Shown here one piece after another: positions 44,101-52,603 of a stretch of 64,000 bases of DNA; position 1 is the first letter of the stretch; every line of letters starts with the position of its first letter. The notes beneath the pieces are model-generated. The model was given only the letters and a program-made list of their open reading frames with translations, did no database searches and was not told the DNA's origin. Location of the stretch: the NCBI GenBank assembly GCA_907165065.1, contig OU015523.1:125427023-125491022 (forward strand), given 5' to 3'. A program made the position numbers and the translations under genes. The stretch comes from Caprimulgus europaeus. Its lineage: Eukaryota; Chordata; Aves; Caprimulgiformes; Caprimulgidae.

Positions 44101-47100
44101 AGAAAGGACCCCCCCCATGCAGGGACCCCCTCAATGCAGGGACCCTTCCCCACGCAGAGCCCCCCTAGACCCCTCCATGAAGTCACCCCCCCTATACAGA
44201 GATCCCCACACAGTGGGACCCCCCCCCTTTCTCCACAGAGGGACCCCCCTGTGCAGGATGGGGGGGCTGAGCCCCCACCCCAAAGCTGAGCCCCACAGGG
44301 AGTGGGGCCCTGGGTACACGGCACCCTCTGCAGGGGACAGGGGACAGGCAGGGGACAGGGGACAGGCAGGGGACAGGGGACAGGCAGCTGCCACCCCGCA
44401 GCCCCCTCCCCCGCTCCCTCCCTCCCGGGGGCGGTTCCCGCTGTCCCGGGCACACAAAGCCGCTTCTGTGGCTCTAAAAATACCGGCGCCGCCGGCCAGT
44501 CCGGTGGGCACCGCGCCCGGGGCCGGGCAGACGGACGGACAGACGGACAGACAGACAGACGGGCATGCTCACGGCACGGTGCCAAAGCCTGGCACACTCA
44601 GGGCACAGTGAGTGCCAAAGCCTGGCACACTCATGGCACAGTGCCAAAGCCTGGCACACTCAGGGCACAGTGAGTGCCAAAGCCTGGCACACTCAGGGCA
44701 CAGTGCCAGAGCCTGGCACACTCAGGGCACAGTGCCAAAGCCTGGCTGTGCCAGAGAGCCTGGCACACTCATGGCACAGTGAGTGCCAAGGCCTGGCACA
44801 CTCGTGGCACAGTGTCAGAGCCTGGCACACTCAGGGCACAGTGAGTGCCAAAACCTGGCACACTCATGGCACAGTGCCAAAGCCTGGCACAGTCATGGCA
44901 CAGTGAATGCCAAAGCCTGGCACACTCAGGGCACAGTGAGTGTCAGAGCCTGGCACACTCAGGGCACAGTGAGTGCCAGAGCCTGGCACACTCATGGCAC
45001 AGTGCCAAAGCCTGGCACACTCATGGCACAGTGCCAAAGCCTGGCACACTCATGGCACAGTGAATGCCAAAGCCTGGCACACTCATGGCACAGTGTCAAA
45101 GCCTGGCACACTCATGGCACAGTGAATGCCAAAGCCTGGCACACTCAGGGCACAGTGAATGCCAGAGCCTGGCACACTCAGGGCACAGTGCCAAGGCCTG
45201 GCACACTCATGGCACAGTGAGTGCCAGAGCCTGGCACACTCAGGGCACAGTGACGCGACCGAGCCCCCCACACCCAGCCCCACGGGAACTGGCACTGACT
45301 GGGGGTCCCACCACCCCGACCCTCCACCACCGGGACCCCCCCACCCACTGCCTCTCCCCCCACCCCCCCCACCACAGCGGGGTGTCCCCGTGTCACCGGG
45401 TCGGGGGGACACACGGGACCCACCTGCACGGCCAGGAACTCGTCCTCGTCGGGCAGGATGCGGTAGGTGTGGACGTGCTTCTGGAACCTGCGGGGACAGG
45501 GACAGCTCTGCTGCCATCGCCATCGTGGCACCACCACCACCATCTCCATCATCATCACCACCACCATCATCACCATCACCACTGTCACCATCGTCACCAC
45601 CATCACCACCATCGTCACCACCATCACCACCATCATCACCACCATCACCATCACCACCATCACTACCACCACCACCACCACCATCATCACCACCACCATC
45701 ACCACCACCACCACCATCACCACCACCATCATCACCACCACCACCATCATCACCACCATCACCACCACCATCACCACCACCATCACCACCACCATCACCA
45801 TCACCACCACCATCACCACCACCATCACCACCACCATCATCACCACCACCATCACCACCACCACCACCACCACCATCACCACCACCATCACCATCACCAT
45901 CACCACCACCATCACCACCACCATCACCATCACCACCATCATCATCACCACCACCACCATCATCACCACCATCACCACTGTCACCATCGTCACCATCATC
46001 ACCACCATCACCACTGTCACCATCATCACCACCACCACCACCATCATCACCATCATCCCCATGACCATCGCCACCGTGGCTGGCATGGCACGAGCTGCCC
46101 AGCCTCAGCCCACCAGGAAATGGCAGTGAGAGGGGTGCTGGGGGTCCCAGGTGGGTGCTGGGGGTCCCAGGTGGGTGCTGGGATGGGCTTTGGGGGTCCC
46201 AGGTGGGTGCTGGGGCTCTTGGATGGGTGCTGAGAGAATGCTGGGGGGCCCAGCTGGGTGCTGGAAGCCCTGGGTGGGTGCTGGGGGGTCACAGATGGGT
46301 GCTGGGGGACCCAGGTGGGTTTTGGGGGTCCCAGGTGGGTGCTGGGGGGCATGGGTGAGTGCTGGGATGGGCTTTTGGGGTCCCAGGTGGGTGCTGGGGG
46401 GCATGGGTGGGTGCTGGGATGGGCTTTGGGGGTCCCAGGTGGGTGCTGGGGGGCCCAGCTGGGTGCTGGAAGCCCTGGGTGGGTGCTGGGGGCTCACAGA
46501 TGGGTGCTGGGGGGGGCAGGTGGGTGCTGGGGGGCCCAGGTGGGTGCTGGGAGTTCCAGAGTGACCCCCCCACTCTCTCTGATGGGGACTCCACAACTGA
46601 CACCCCCATGTCCCCAGGCAGTGCTACAGCCTGTCCCTGTCCCCACGCCGTGCCACGGGTGCCAGCCCCGCTGCCTGTCCCTGTGCCACAGCCAGTGTCC
46701 CCTGCCCACGGCACAGGGACAGGCAGGGACGGGGACAGGGACAGGCAGGGGACAGGGACAGGCAGGTATGGGGACAGGCAGGGGACCGGGACAGGCAGGG
46801 GACCGGGACAGGCAGGGGACAGGGACGGGGACAGGCAGGGATGGGGACAGGCAGGGATGGGGACCGGGACAGGCAGGGGACCGGGACAGGCAGGGGACAG
46901 GGACGGGGACAGGCAGGGATGGGGACAGGCAGGGATGGGGACAGGGACAGGCAGGGACAGGGACAGGCAGGGATGGGGACAGGCAGGAGACGGGGACAGG
47001 CAGGGGACGGGGACAGGCAGGGGACAGGCAGGGACGGGGACAGGGACAGGCAGGGATGGGGACGGGGACAGGCAGGGGATAGGGACAGGCAGGGACGGGG

Positions 47101-50100
47101 ACAGGCAGGGATGGGGACAGGGACAGGCAGGGGACAGGGACAGGCAGGAAACAATCTGTTTTCCAATGGAAGGTGACAGGAACCGGGGACACGATCCCGG
47201 GTCAGGGGGTGACAAGCGGCGCTGAGAGACGCGGTGACGATGCCAGCAGGCACGGGGAGCGGGTCCAGGGCCCCACACGTGTCCCCTCCCTGGCATGGGC
47301 ACACCAGGAGCTGGGGACCCCCCAGCATGGCCAGACCTGCCCCCCGGTGCTGGTGACAGGGACAGTGGCCCCCGGGTTGGTCCCCAGCCATGGTGCTCAC
47401 AGAGGTCACCGTGAACACGGGGGTTGTCAACACGCCAGGGCCACCTGGCAGCTCGGTGGCCGTGTCCCCTGGCCCAGTGACACCTCAGCTGGGGGACAGG
47501 AGCCGGGGAGCATCCTCCTGCCACCGTGCCGGGTCCCCTGGTGTCACCCCACTCCCCACAGTGCCACGTCCTCTGGTGTCACCTGCTCCCCACAGTGCCA
47601 TGTCCGCTCATGCCACTCACTCCCCAAGGTGCCAGCTCCTCTGATGTCACCCTGCTCCCCATGGTGCCACGTCCCCTGGTGTCACCCCACGCCCCACAGT
47701 GCCGGGTCCCCGCCTGTCACCCCACTCACCACGATGCCACATCCCCTGGTGACATCCCGCTCCCTACAGTGTCACACCCTCTGGTGTCACCTGCTCCCCA
47801 CAGTGACAGGTCCCCTGCTGTCACCCCCTCCCCATGGTGCCGGGTCACCTGGTGCCACATCCCCAAGTGACACTCCACTTGCCATGGTGTCACATTCCCT
47901 GGTGTCACCCAACTCCCCATGATGCCACATTCCCTGTTGTCACTTCATTCCTCACAGCGCTGGGTCCCCTCCTGTCACCCCACTCCCCATGATGCCACAT
48001 CTCCTGGTGTCACCCCCTCCCCACAGTGCCACGTCCTCTGGTGCCAACCCACTCTCCATGATGCCACGTCTCCTGGTGCTGGGTCCCCTGGTGTCACTTT
48101 TCTCCCCATGAGGCCACATCCCCTGGTGCCATCTCACTCCCCACAGTGCCACGTGCTCTGGTGTCACCCGCTCCCCACAGTGCCGTGTCCCTCTGTGCCA
48201 CCCCCTCCACACAATGCCATGTCCCCTCCTGTCACTCCATTCCCCACAAAGCCACATCTCCTGGTGCCACCTGCTCTCCACAGTGCCATGTCCCCTGGTG
48301 TCACCCACTCCCCATGACGTCACATCCCCTGGTGTCACCCCACTCCCCACAGTGCCAGGTCCTTGTCCCACCACCCCCCTCCCCTGCCCCACAGCGAGTG
48401 GGGGGGACACAGGGTGACTGTCACCTCATGGGCTCCAAAAAGGGGATCCCCCATTTCTGCCCCCCCACACCCCAGCCAGGGCTCACAGGGAACCCCCAAA
48501 CTGGGAGGGGGAGCCCCAGTGGGAACCTGCAATGGGGGGGGACACAAGGGGGTCTCTATAGGAACCCCCCCCTTGAGGAAACCCCCCCAGAAGTTGGGGG
48601 GATCCCCATGGAACCCCAAACTGGTGTCTGGGGGCTCTGGCTGGAGCCCCCCCCAGCTGGCGGGATTGGGGGGGGGCACCCAGGAAACCCCAGCTGAGGT
48701 GGGGGGGGGGTCCCCAAGGGGTCTCTGTGGGGAGCCCCACAGCACAGGTGGGGTCTCCAGAGCAGGAACCCCAGTGGGGGGGTGCACGTGGGGACCCCCA
48801 GTAAAGGGGGAAGGGGGATCAGCCCAAACTGGGGGGGCAAAGGGGGCTCAGAGGAGGATCAGCCCCACACCCATCACCCCACAGCCCCCTTCACCCCCCG
48901 GAGAGGGGGACACCCACCACCCTCTGCCACCGCCACGGTGACAGGGTCACCACCCTGGCGCTGCCATCACCACCCTCTGCCACCACCACGGTGATGGGGT
49001 CACCACCCTGGCACTGCCATCACCACCCTCTGCCACCACCACGGTGATGGGGTCACCACCCTGGCACTGCCATCACCACCCTCTGCCACCACCACAGTGA
49101 TGGGGTCACCACCATGGCACTGCCATCACCACCCTCTTCCACTGCCACGGTGACGGGGTCACCACCCTGGCGCTGCCATCACCACCCTCTGCCACCGCCA
49201 CGTGCCACCGTCATGGTGATGGGGTCACCACTCTGGCACTGCCATCACCACCCTCTGCCACCACCACGGTGACGGGGTCACCACCATGGCACCGCCATCC
49301 CCATGACCCAGCAGAGAGCCAGGATGAGGGTCTGGCTCCGCCCCCCCACCCACGGGACACCGCGTGGGGATTGTCCCCACCAGCAACGCCACCAACGTCC
49401 TGGGGTGGCACCGTCGTGTGCCGGCACCGCGGGCTGTGGCGGGGCCGTGGCGGTCGGCGGGAGGGTTAACGGAAGCCGGCGCTGCCGGGATCCCGGCACA
49501 GTTCCCTTTCCTCCTCCTGCCCCCGCCGCTATTTTTAGCTCCCGGCGGCCACGGCCGCCCCCGTGTCGGCGGCGAAGGGGCCGCTCGGTGAGGCCACGGC
49601 ACGTCCCTGCTCCTCCCCGCGGCACCGGCCGGCACAGCCGCCCACCGTAACACCCCCCGGCCTGGCCGTGCCCCGTGGTGGGGGGCCCAGCCCTTGGCGT
49701 GGCCACGGAGGTGGCCGCGGGGACCGGACCCCCATGGAAAAGCCACATCGTGAGTGGGGGGGACATTGGTCTCTGAGACGGGGACGCCACGTTGTCACCG
49801 CCAGCACCGGGCTGGGTGGTGGGGGACGCCGGTGCCGACATCCCAACGCCACCACCTGAGCCAAGACCCCCAGCGCAGCCCCCTGCCACCCACCCGGGTG
49901 TCCCCACGTGTCCCCCAGCCCCACGGCACCGGTATTTGCAGGGGTGAGGAGCGCTGTCCCCGCCGGTGACACTCGCCATCCCGGCTTCGTGGCAAGGAGC
50001 TGGTGGCCACGGCCACGCTGTAGCCACGTGGCCAGGAAACCAAATTCACACGAGCCACACTAGCCACGGGGAAGGAGGACGGTGTCACCACAAAGGCCAC

Positions 50101-52603
50101 ACGCCCCGCACGTGGCACAGCCTCGGGGCCACGCACGCTCCTGGTTCTTCCCCCGGTGCCGGTGCCCACAGGCTCTCGGGGAGCGGGAGAACCTCCCGGG
50201 GTGCCCCGGCCACGCCGCCTGCCCCACAACCACATCAAGGGCCCGGGAGAGCTGCTGGCACACCCCGGCACACCCCGGCAGCACCCCAGCAGCACCCCGG
50301 GACACCCTGGGAGCACCCTGAGACACCCCGGCAGCACCCCGGCAGCACCCCGGGACGCCCCGGGAGCACCCCAGCTGCATCCCGGGACGCCCTGGCAGCA
50401 CCCCGGGACACCCCAGGAGCACCCCGGCAGCACCCCAGGACACCCCAGGAGCACCCCGGGACACCCCGGCAGCACCCCAGCAGCACCCCGGGACGCCCCG
50501 GCAGCACCCCGGCACGGTGCTGTCCCACGCCACCGGCACGCCGAGGCCATGGGGACACCGGGGTGACCGGGGTCCACTGCAGGGTGACAGCTGAGCTGCC
50601 ATCCCAGTGCCACCGCGCTCAGGGCAGAGGGGGTGGCAGCACCCTGAGGACCCCCAGTGCCCGCTGGTGTTGCCGTAGGAGCCCCCCCAGTAGCCCCCCA
50701 CCCTGGGCTGGGGACCCCCAGTGTCCCTCCAGTCTGCTGGTGCCTGAGATCCCCAGCCCAGCACTGATGCCAGCCCCCTGTGCCCCCGCCCCCCCCAGCA
50801 ATGCCAGTGCCCCCCAGGTCTCCTCGTGTCTGTGCCCCCCCAGACCCCAAACTGCCCCTTCCCTGTCTCAACCCACTGACAGCCCCCCCAATGCCCATTC
50901 CCCCCCCCCCCAGTAGTGCTGGTGACCCTCACGTCTGGGGTGGCCCCCCACAGAGGAGTGTCCCCCCCCATAACTGCTGCCCTCTGGGTGTCAGTGACCC
51001 CCCCAGTGCTCCTCCCAGTAACCCACCAGTGCTTCCCCAGGTCCCCTCCAGTGCCCCTCTAGACTCCCCCTGTGCCCCCCAGATCTCCCCTGGATCCCAA
51101 ACAGTGCTCCCCCAGACCCCCCCGGTGCCCCCCTCGACTCTCTTCCCAGATTCCGCCCCCCCCGGTAACCCCTGGACCCCCCCGGTGACCCCCAGATCTC
51201 CCCCAGTCCCCCCAGGTGCTCTCCTGGACCCCTCCCAGTCTCCCTATGGTGACCCCCCAGATTCCTCCGTTACTGCCTCAGAGCCCCCCGTCCCTCCCGG
51301 TGCTCCCCCGGTGCTTCCCTGGACCCCTTCCCGGTCCGTCCCCCCCCCCCCGGTGCTTCCCTGGATTCTCCCCGGAACCCCTCGGATTTCCCTCGGTGCC
51401 CCCCCCGTGCCCCCACCGCTGCCTCCTCGGATTCCCCCCCGGTGTCTCCCCCCATGCCCCCCCGCCCCGGGGCTTCCCTGGACCCCCCGCCCCAGCCTCC
51501 CCCGGTGTCCCACTCCGGTGCCCCCCGGTGTCCCGCCCCGATGCTCATCCGGTGTCCCCATCGACGTGTCCCTGGACCCCCTCAGTTTCCCCCGGTGCCC
51601 CCCCCCCAGTGACCCCCGGATCTTCCCCAGCCCCTCTCCATTCCCTCCCCCGGTGTCCCCCCGTGTCCCCCCGTGCCTCCCTCGACGCTTCCCTGGTCCC
51701 CCCCCCTCCCCGCTTCTCCCCATGTCCCTCCTGGTGTGTCCCCCCGGTGTCCCCTCGCATTCTACCGGTGTCTTCCGGTGTCCCCCCCCAAGTGTCCCCC
51801 GTCTATTCCCCCGGTGCCCCCCTCGACGCTTCCCTGGATCCCCTCTGGTCCCTCCCGGTGTCCCCCCTGGTGTCTCCCCAGTGTCCCCTTCCCGTTCTAC
51901 CGGCGTCCTCCGGTGCCACCCCCCCAGTGTGTCCCCCCCATTCCCCCAGTGTCCCTCTCGAACCTTCCCCGGGTCCCCCTCGCTGTCCCCCCGCGTTTTA
52001 ACAGTGTCTCCCCCAGTCCCGCCCTCGACGTTTCCCTGGGTCTCCCCCCAGTGTCCCCCCGGTGTCCCCATCACTCCCCTCCGGTGCCCGCCTTCGACGC
52101 TTCCCTGGATCTCCCCCCCCGGTGTCCCCCCCGATTCTACCGGTGTCCTCCGGTGCCCCTCCGCCAGTGTCCCCCCCCGGTGTCCCCTTCGACGCTTCTC
52201 TGGATTCCCCCCCGGTGTCCTCGCGGTGTCCCCCCCCAGTTCTACCGGTATCCCCTCCGCTCCCTCGCGGTGTCCACCGGTGCCCCCCCCCTCCAGTGTC
52301 CCCCCTATTCCCCCGGTGTCCCCCCCGGTGCCCCCCTCGACGCTTCTCCGGCTCCCCCCCGCTCCCTCCCGGTGTCCCTCCCGGTGTCGCCGCGGTGTCC
52401 CCCAGCTCCCTCCCGTTGTCCCCCCCGGTGTCCCCGCGGTGTCCCCCCCGCACTCACAGCAGACACAGCGCGTAGGCCCCCGCCACGCTCTCGCTGTCCC
52501 GCACCAGGAAGCTGCCGTCCCGCCCCGCCCGCGCCAGCTGCTCCTCGGCCGCGGCCCGGCTCAGGTCCCGGTGGTACCAGGGCGGCCCCCCCGCGCCCGC
52601 CAT
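29015..52603 (-). CDS. INPPL1: INPPL1 (SHIP2), inositol polyphosphate 5-phosphatase
   Basis: 28 exons on the minus strand join to 4,068 nt, a 1,355-aa frame. SHIP2 removes the 5-phosphate of PI(3,4,5)P3 at the plasma membrane and damps insulin and growth-factor signalling. Domains: SH2 (~9-105, FLVRDSES with R35); 5-phosphatase core (~405-715) with FIGTWNMG, FGTQE, PSWCDRILW (670-678) and TSDHSPV (699-705); a C2-like region to ~870; a proline-rich tail with NPAY (968-971); SAM domain (~1297-1355) with WLRALGLERYE. Start: MAGAGG-P-PWYHRDLS at 52603. Every junction has AG and GT and phase closes throughout. It is about 100 aa longer than human SHIP2 (~1,258 aa), largely through an in-frame repeat in exon 26 (residues ~1103-1211). 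Most larger introns carry a tandem repeat. Confidence 0.97.
29470..29750 (+). repeat. INPPL1 intron 27 G/T-rich array
   Basis: Units of GATTTTGGGGGTTGGGGGG, 20-37 bp, then TGGATGTTGAGGGG repeats. Confidence 0.88.
29764..29891 (-). CDS. INPPL1: INPPL1 exon 27, SAM
   Basis: Residues 1284-1325, ALCQGSRGMGAVAGVGEWLR then GLVQNGWDDLEFL. The acceptor GCGCAG at 29892-29893 was chosen because it keeps phase 0 and aligns with the family. An AG at ~29927 would break the frame. Confidence 0.92.
29994..30993 (-). CDS. INPPL1: INPPL1 exon 26, NPAY and in-frame repeat
   Basis: A 1,000-nt exon, residues 950-1283. It starts SKPEVSPEPVPLKNSFNNPA (NPAYY phosphotyrosine motif). It continues to GEESSSDEDVGTLNLPPPDF, then a ~109-residue Gly-rich repeat, then DDRSCSVLQMAKTLSEVDYG and IRESIQEDLAEE. 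The flanks are strongly conserved, so the exon and frame are secure although its middle is repetitive. Confidence 0.94.
30208..30535 (-). repeat. INPPL1: Coding 36-bp minisatellite in INPPL1 exon 26
   Basis: The plus strand repeats CAGTTGGAAGCCCCCCAACA plus CCAGGGTGCCCCCCAG, a 36-bp unit, about eight copies plus shorter relatives. On the coding strand it gives the 12-residue unit GGHPGVGGLPTA. Confidence 0.93.
31082..31234 (-). CDS. INPPL1: INPPL1 exon 25, proline-rich
   Basis: Residues ~899-949, SVGRKPPGTDPPTTIPAKLP then PTPRPPAPHRGGTT. It is SH3-ligand-like and less conserved than its neighbours. Confidence 0.92.
31300..31740 (+). repeat. INPPL1 intron 25 array
   Basis: GGATGGGGCTCAGCCCCCCA and GACAGAGCTGGGCCCCCCA alternate, about 30 bp, ~14 copies. 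Confidence 0.9.
31921..32005 (-). CDS. INPPL1: INPPL1 exon 24
   Basis: Residues 871-898, EWISVDKDETAAGKGKVPLG then ARANQDYA. Donor GTATGG. Confidence 0.95.
32108..32263 (-). CDS. INPPL1: INPPL1 exon 23
   Basis: Residues 819-870, GECVIALKSMIGSTAQQFLT, then HRGEETGNIRGSMKVRV and ERLGTRERLY. Confidence 0.97.
32365..32452 (-). CDS. INPPL1: INPPL1 exon 22
   Basis: Residues 790-818, LKPILSEIEYLQDQHLLLTV then KSLDGYESY. Confidence 0.96.
32551..32639 (-). CDS. INPPL1: INPPL1 exon 21
   Basis: Residues 760-789, EFKKSFENDSQSSDNINFLK then VQWSSRQLPT. Confidence 0.96.
32732..32845 (-). CDS. INPPL1: INPPL1 exon 20
   Basis: Residues 722-759, GLSKSSEQAYIEFESIEAIV then KFFIEFYSTCLE, the start of the C2-like region. 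Confidence 0.96.
32958..33047 (-). CDS. INPPL1: INPPL1 exon 19, catalytic motif
   Basis: Residues 692-721, GCTDDIVTSDHSPVFGSFEV then GVTSQFVSKK. SDHSPV carries the catalytic Asp-His pair. Donor GTGTCT. Confidence 0.97.
33166..33247 (-). CDS. INPPL1: INPPL1 exon 18, catalytic motif
   Basis: Residues 665-691, VRTNVPSWCDRILWKSYPET then HVNCNAY. PSWCDRILW is a 5-phosphatase signature. Confidence 0.97.
33357..33445 (-). CDS. INPPL1: INPPL1 exon 17, phosphatase
   Basis: Residues 635-664, EEEITFPPTYRYERGSRDTY then VWHKQKPTG. Donor GTAGGT. Confidence 0.97.
33542..33641 (-). CDS. INPPL1: INPPL1 exon 16, phosphatase
   Basis: Residues 602-634, EILNYISRRELEPLLKVDQL then EKEKHKVFLRF. Confidence 0.97.
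33732..33870 (-). CDS. INPPL1: INPPL1 exon 15, phosphatase
   Basis: Residues 555-601, RNQNYLDILRLLSLGDKQLS then HLFWFGDLNYRLDMDIQ. Confidence 0.97.
33962..34058 (-). CDS. INPPL1: INPPL1 exon 14, phosphatase
   Basis: Residues 523-554, GNKGAVGVSFMFNGTSFGFV then NCHLTSGNEKTA. Confidence 0.97.
34248..34480 (+). repeat. INPPL1 intron 13 ~31-bp array with CACGTG in each unit
   Basis: Unit ACACACGTGCACAGACCCCT plus CCTCGTGCAAC, about seven copies, each with the palindrome CACGTG. Confidence 0.93.
34548..34665 (-). CDS. INPPL1: INPPL1 exon 13, phosphatase
   Basis: Residues 484-522, VAMQSLWNIKVVVLVKPEHE then RISHVSTSSVKTGIANTL. Confidence 0.97.
34690..35640 (+). repeat. INPPL1 intron 12 arrays
   Basis: First part: GATGGACCCCTGAGAGACCC and CAATGGACCCCCACC units. 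Second part: CACACTGGACCCCCATCTC units. Last part: near-perfect 27-bp CCCCGTCCCCACACCAGACC units (35515-35640). Confidence 0.92.
35926..36122 (-). CDS. INPPL1: INPPL1 exon 12, phosphatase
   Basis: Residues 418-483, GSVPPPKNITSWFTSKGLGK, then IPHDIYVFGTQEN (catalytic-site Gln-Glu), ending EVEYRP. Confidence 0.97.
36201..36303 (-). CDS. INPPL1: INPPL1 exon 11, phosphatase start
   Basis: Residues 384-417, KREAFCQLLQLMKNKHSHQD then MISIFIGTWNM. The TWNM asparagine is a metal-site residue of 5-phosphatases. Confidence 0.97.
36530..37680 (+). repeat. INPPL1 intron 10 GGGACCCCCC array
   Basis: About 1.15 kb of CATCCCTCCATGAGACCCCC and TGGGACCCCCCACCC units, 20-45 bp. A 17-bp GGGGGTGTCGTGGTGAG repeat (x4-5) sits at 36305-36385. 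Confidence 0.9.
37686..37792 (-). CDS. INPPL1: INPPL1 exon 10
   Basis: Residues ~348-383, RQLIKSQRVQNKLGIVLEKD then QRKDFVFVSAR. Donor GTGGGT. Confidence 0.96.
37850..38735 (+). repeat. INPPL1 intron 9 ~150-195 bp tandem repeat, 5 copies
   Basis: Each copy holds CATCAGGGTCTGGGGGTCAC, GATGGTGACAACCCGCTGCT, GTTGGGACATTCCCCACACA and GTGCCAGTCTGGGTGCAGGG. The last phrase starts near 37961, 38109, 38300, 38473 and 38668. Confidence 0.93.
38748..38898 (-). CDS. INPPL1: INPPL1 exon 9
   Basis: Residues 298-347, VKLDVTLGDLTKIGKSQKQT through EDWNTFTHDK. The first ~24 bases and the acceptor are copied many times in the upstream intron (see the repeat at 38905-39715), so 38898 is the 3'-most of about 15 similar acceptors. 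Confidence 0.95.
38905..39715 (-). repeat. INPPL1: INPPL1 intron 8: array of exon-9 acceptor copies
   Basis: On the minus strand each unit reads CCCCAG, then GTGAAGCT(C/G)GATGTCACC, then CTGGGTGTCCCCCC. The first two pieces equal the acceptor and start of exon 9. I count 14 copies upstream of the true one, near 38945, 38992, 39037, 39084, 39163, 39209, 39269, 39345, 39394, 39463, 39521, 39581, 39641 and 39686. Confidence 0.95.
39899..39997 (-). CDS. INPPL1: INPPL1 exon 8
   Basis: Residues 265-297, ALKALQEMSSAAPPAPPQPL then SRKAKSIPVQTFE. Donor GTGAGC. Confidence 0.95.
40025..41235 (+). repeat. INPPL1 intron 7 C-rich arrays
   Basis: 40030-40470: GGGACCCCCCAGAGACCCC-type units. 40650-41100: CCCAGTCCCACCAGCCCCCC units. 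Confidence 0.9.
41245..41334 (-). CDS. INPPL1: INPPL1 exon 7
   Basis: Thirty codons, residues 235-264, GGGSSGEQELESLVLKLSVL then KDFLAGIERK. The poly-G start makes the exact acceptor uncertain by a codon. Confidence 0.93.
41345..42275 (+). repeat. INPPL1 intron 6 ~60-65 bp array
   Basis: Units hold AGGGGCAGGACCCCCCCAGC, ACCATGGGACAGGACAGGAT and GGGACCCCCAGATCCA, about 13 copies. A diverged form, GAGACCCCCTGGATCCATCC, is confined to 41905-42240. Confidence 0.93.
42393..42483 (-). CDS. INPPL1: INPPL1 exon 6
   Basis: Residues ~204-234, EVDKVLAGLEILSKVFDQQS then SPVVSRILQQ. Confidence 0.96.
42564..42701 (-). CDS. INPPL1: INPPL1 exon 5
   Basis: Residues ~158-203, TNGLSSISHEYLRSSYSLDL through LPHLNKTLVTSCKRLH. 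Donor GTGGGT. Confidence 0.96.
42773..42884 (-). CDS. INPPL1: INPPL1 exon 4, linker
   Basis: Residues ~121-157, DGEDEKPPLPPRSGSTSFSS, a Pro/Ser-rich linker conserved in SHIP2. Confidence 0.95.
42962..43112 (-). CDS. INPPL1: INPPL1 exon 3, SH2 end
   Basis: Residues 71-120, starting TSQGVPARRFGTLSELIALY and including QPNQGLVCPLLFPVE. Donor GTACCA. Confidence 0.96.
43195..44250 (+). repeat. INPPL1 intron 2 array A
   Basis: CACTGAGGGACACCCCCATG plus GAGGGACCCCCCCAAGCACA units of ~55 bp to ~43680. After that come shorter CATGCAGGGACCCCCC units to ~44250. Confidence 0.92.
44572..45255 (+). repeat. INPPL1 intron 2 array B, ~28-32 bp
   Basis: Unit GCCAAAGCCTGGCACACTCA plus (T/G)GGCACAGT, with an optional GAGT insert, about 22 copies. 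Units without the insert create GGC-N5-GCCA palindromes. Confidence 0.95.
45424..45487 (-). CDS. INPPL1: INPPL1 exon 2, SH2
   Basis: Residues 49-70, FQKHVHTYRILPDEDEFLAV then Q. Acceptor CGCAG, donor GTGGGT. Confidence 0.96.
45525..46075 (+). repeat. INPPL1 intron 1 (CAC/CAT)n trinucleotide tract
   Basis: About 550 bp of ACC/ATC triplets. Open frames of His, Thr/Ile or Val/Met repeats across it are artefacts. Confidence 0.97.
46130..46560 (+). repeat. INPPL1 intron 1 GGTGGGTGCTGGGGG array
   Basis: Units of 20-32 bp, GGGGGTCCCAGGTGGGTGCT and relatives. Confidence 0.93.
46716..47150 (+). repeat. INPPL1 intron 1 GGGACAGGCAGGGGAC array
   Basis: Units of 12-18 bp (GGGGACAGGCAGGGA), ~30 copies. 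Confidence 0.95.
47525..48362 (+). repeat. INPPL1 intron 1 ~33-66 bp array
   Basis: CCCCTGGTGTCACCCCACTC plus CCCACAGTGCCACGT units, ~24 copies. Confidence 0.92.
48910..49290 (+). repeat. INPPL1 intron 1 ~57-bp array
   Basis: CATCACCACCCTCTGCCACC, ACCACGGTGATGGGGTCACC and ACCCTGGCACTGC form the unit, six to seven copies. Confidence 0.95.
49300..50245 (+). other. INPPL1 intron 1, mostly unique CpG-rich stretch
   Basis: About 950 bp between arrays, CpG-rich, with no recognised exon. It could hold an internal promoter or enhancer of INPPL1. Nothing decisive is visible. Confidence 0.4.
50258..50520 (+). repeat. INPPL1 intron 1 CACCCCGGCAGCACCCC array
   Basis: Units of 15-30 bp, GGGACACCCCGGCAGCACCC, ~11 copies. 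Confidence 0.92.
50800..52440 (+). repeat. INPPL1 intron 1 CCCGGTGTCCCCCC array
   Basis: About 1.6 kb of CCCCCGGTGTCCC units with larger copies holding TCGACGCTTCCCTGG and TTCTACCGGTGTC. It runs up to 18 bases from the exon 1 donor. Confidence 0.9.
52458..52603 (-). CDS. INPPL1: INPPL1 exon 1, start and SH2
   Basis: ATG at 52603-52601 and residues 1-48. It includes PWYHRDLSRAAAEE and SFLVRDSESVAGAYALCL. The donor is GTGAGT, and the last two bases share a Leu codon with exon 2. Confidence 0.96.

Noticed and set aside
45064..46233. Poly-histidine / Met-Val open frames
   Set aside because: By-product of the (CAC/CAT)n tract in INPPL1 intron 1.
37850..49290. Regular repeats resembling a CRISPR array
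   Set aside because: The repeats are directly adjacent without unique spacers, and the locus is a vertebrate gene.
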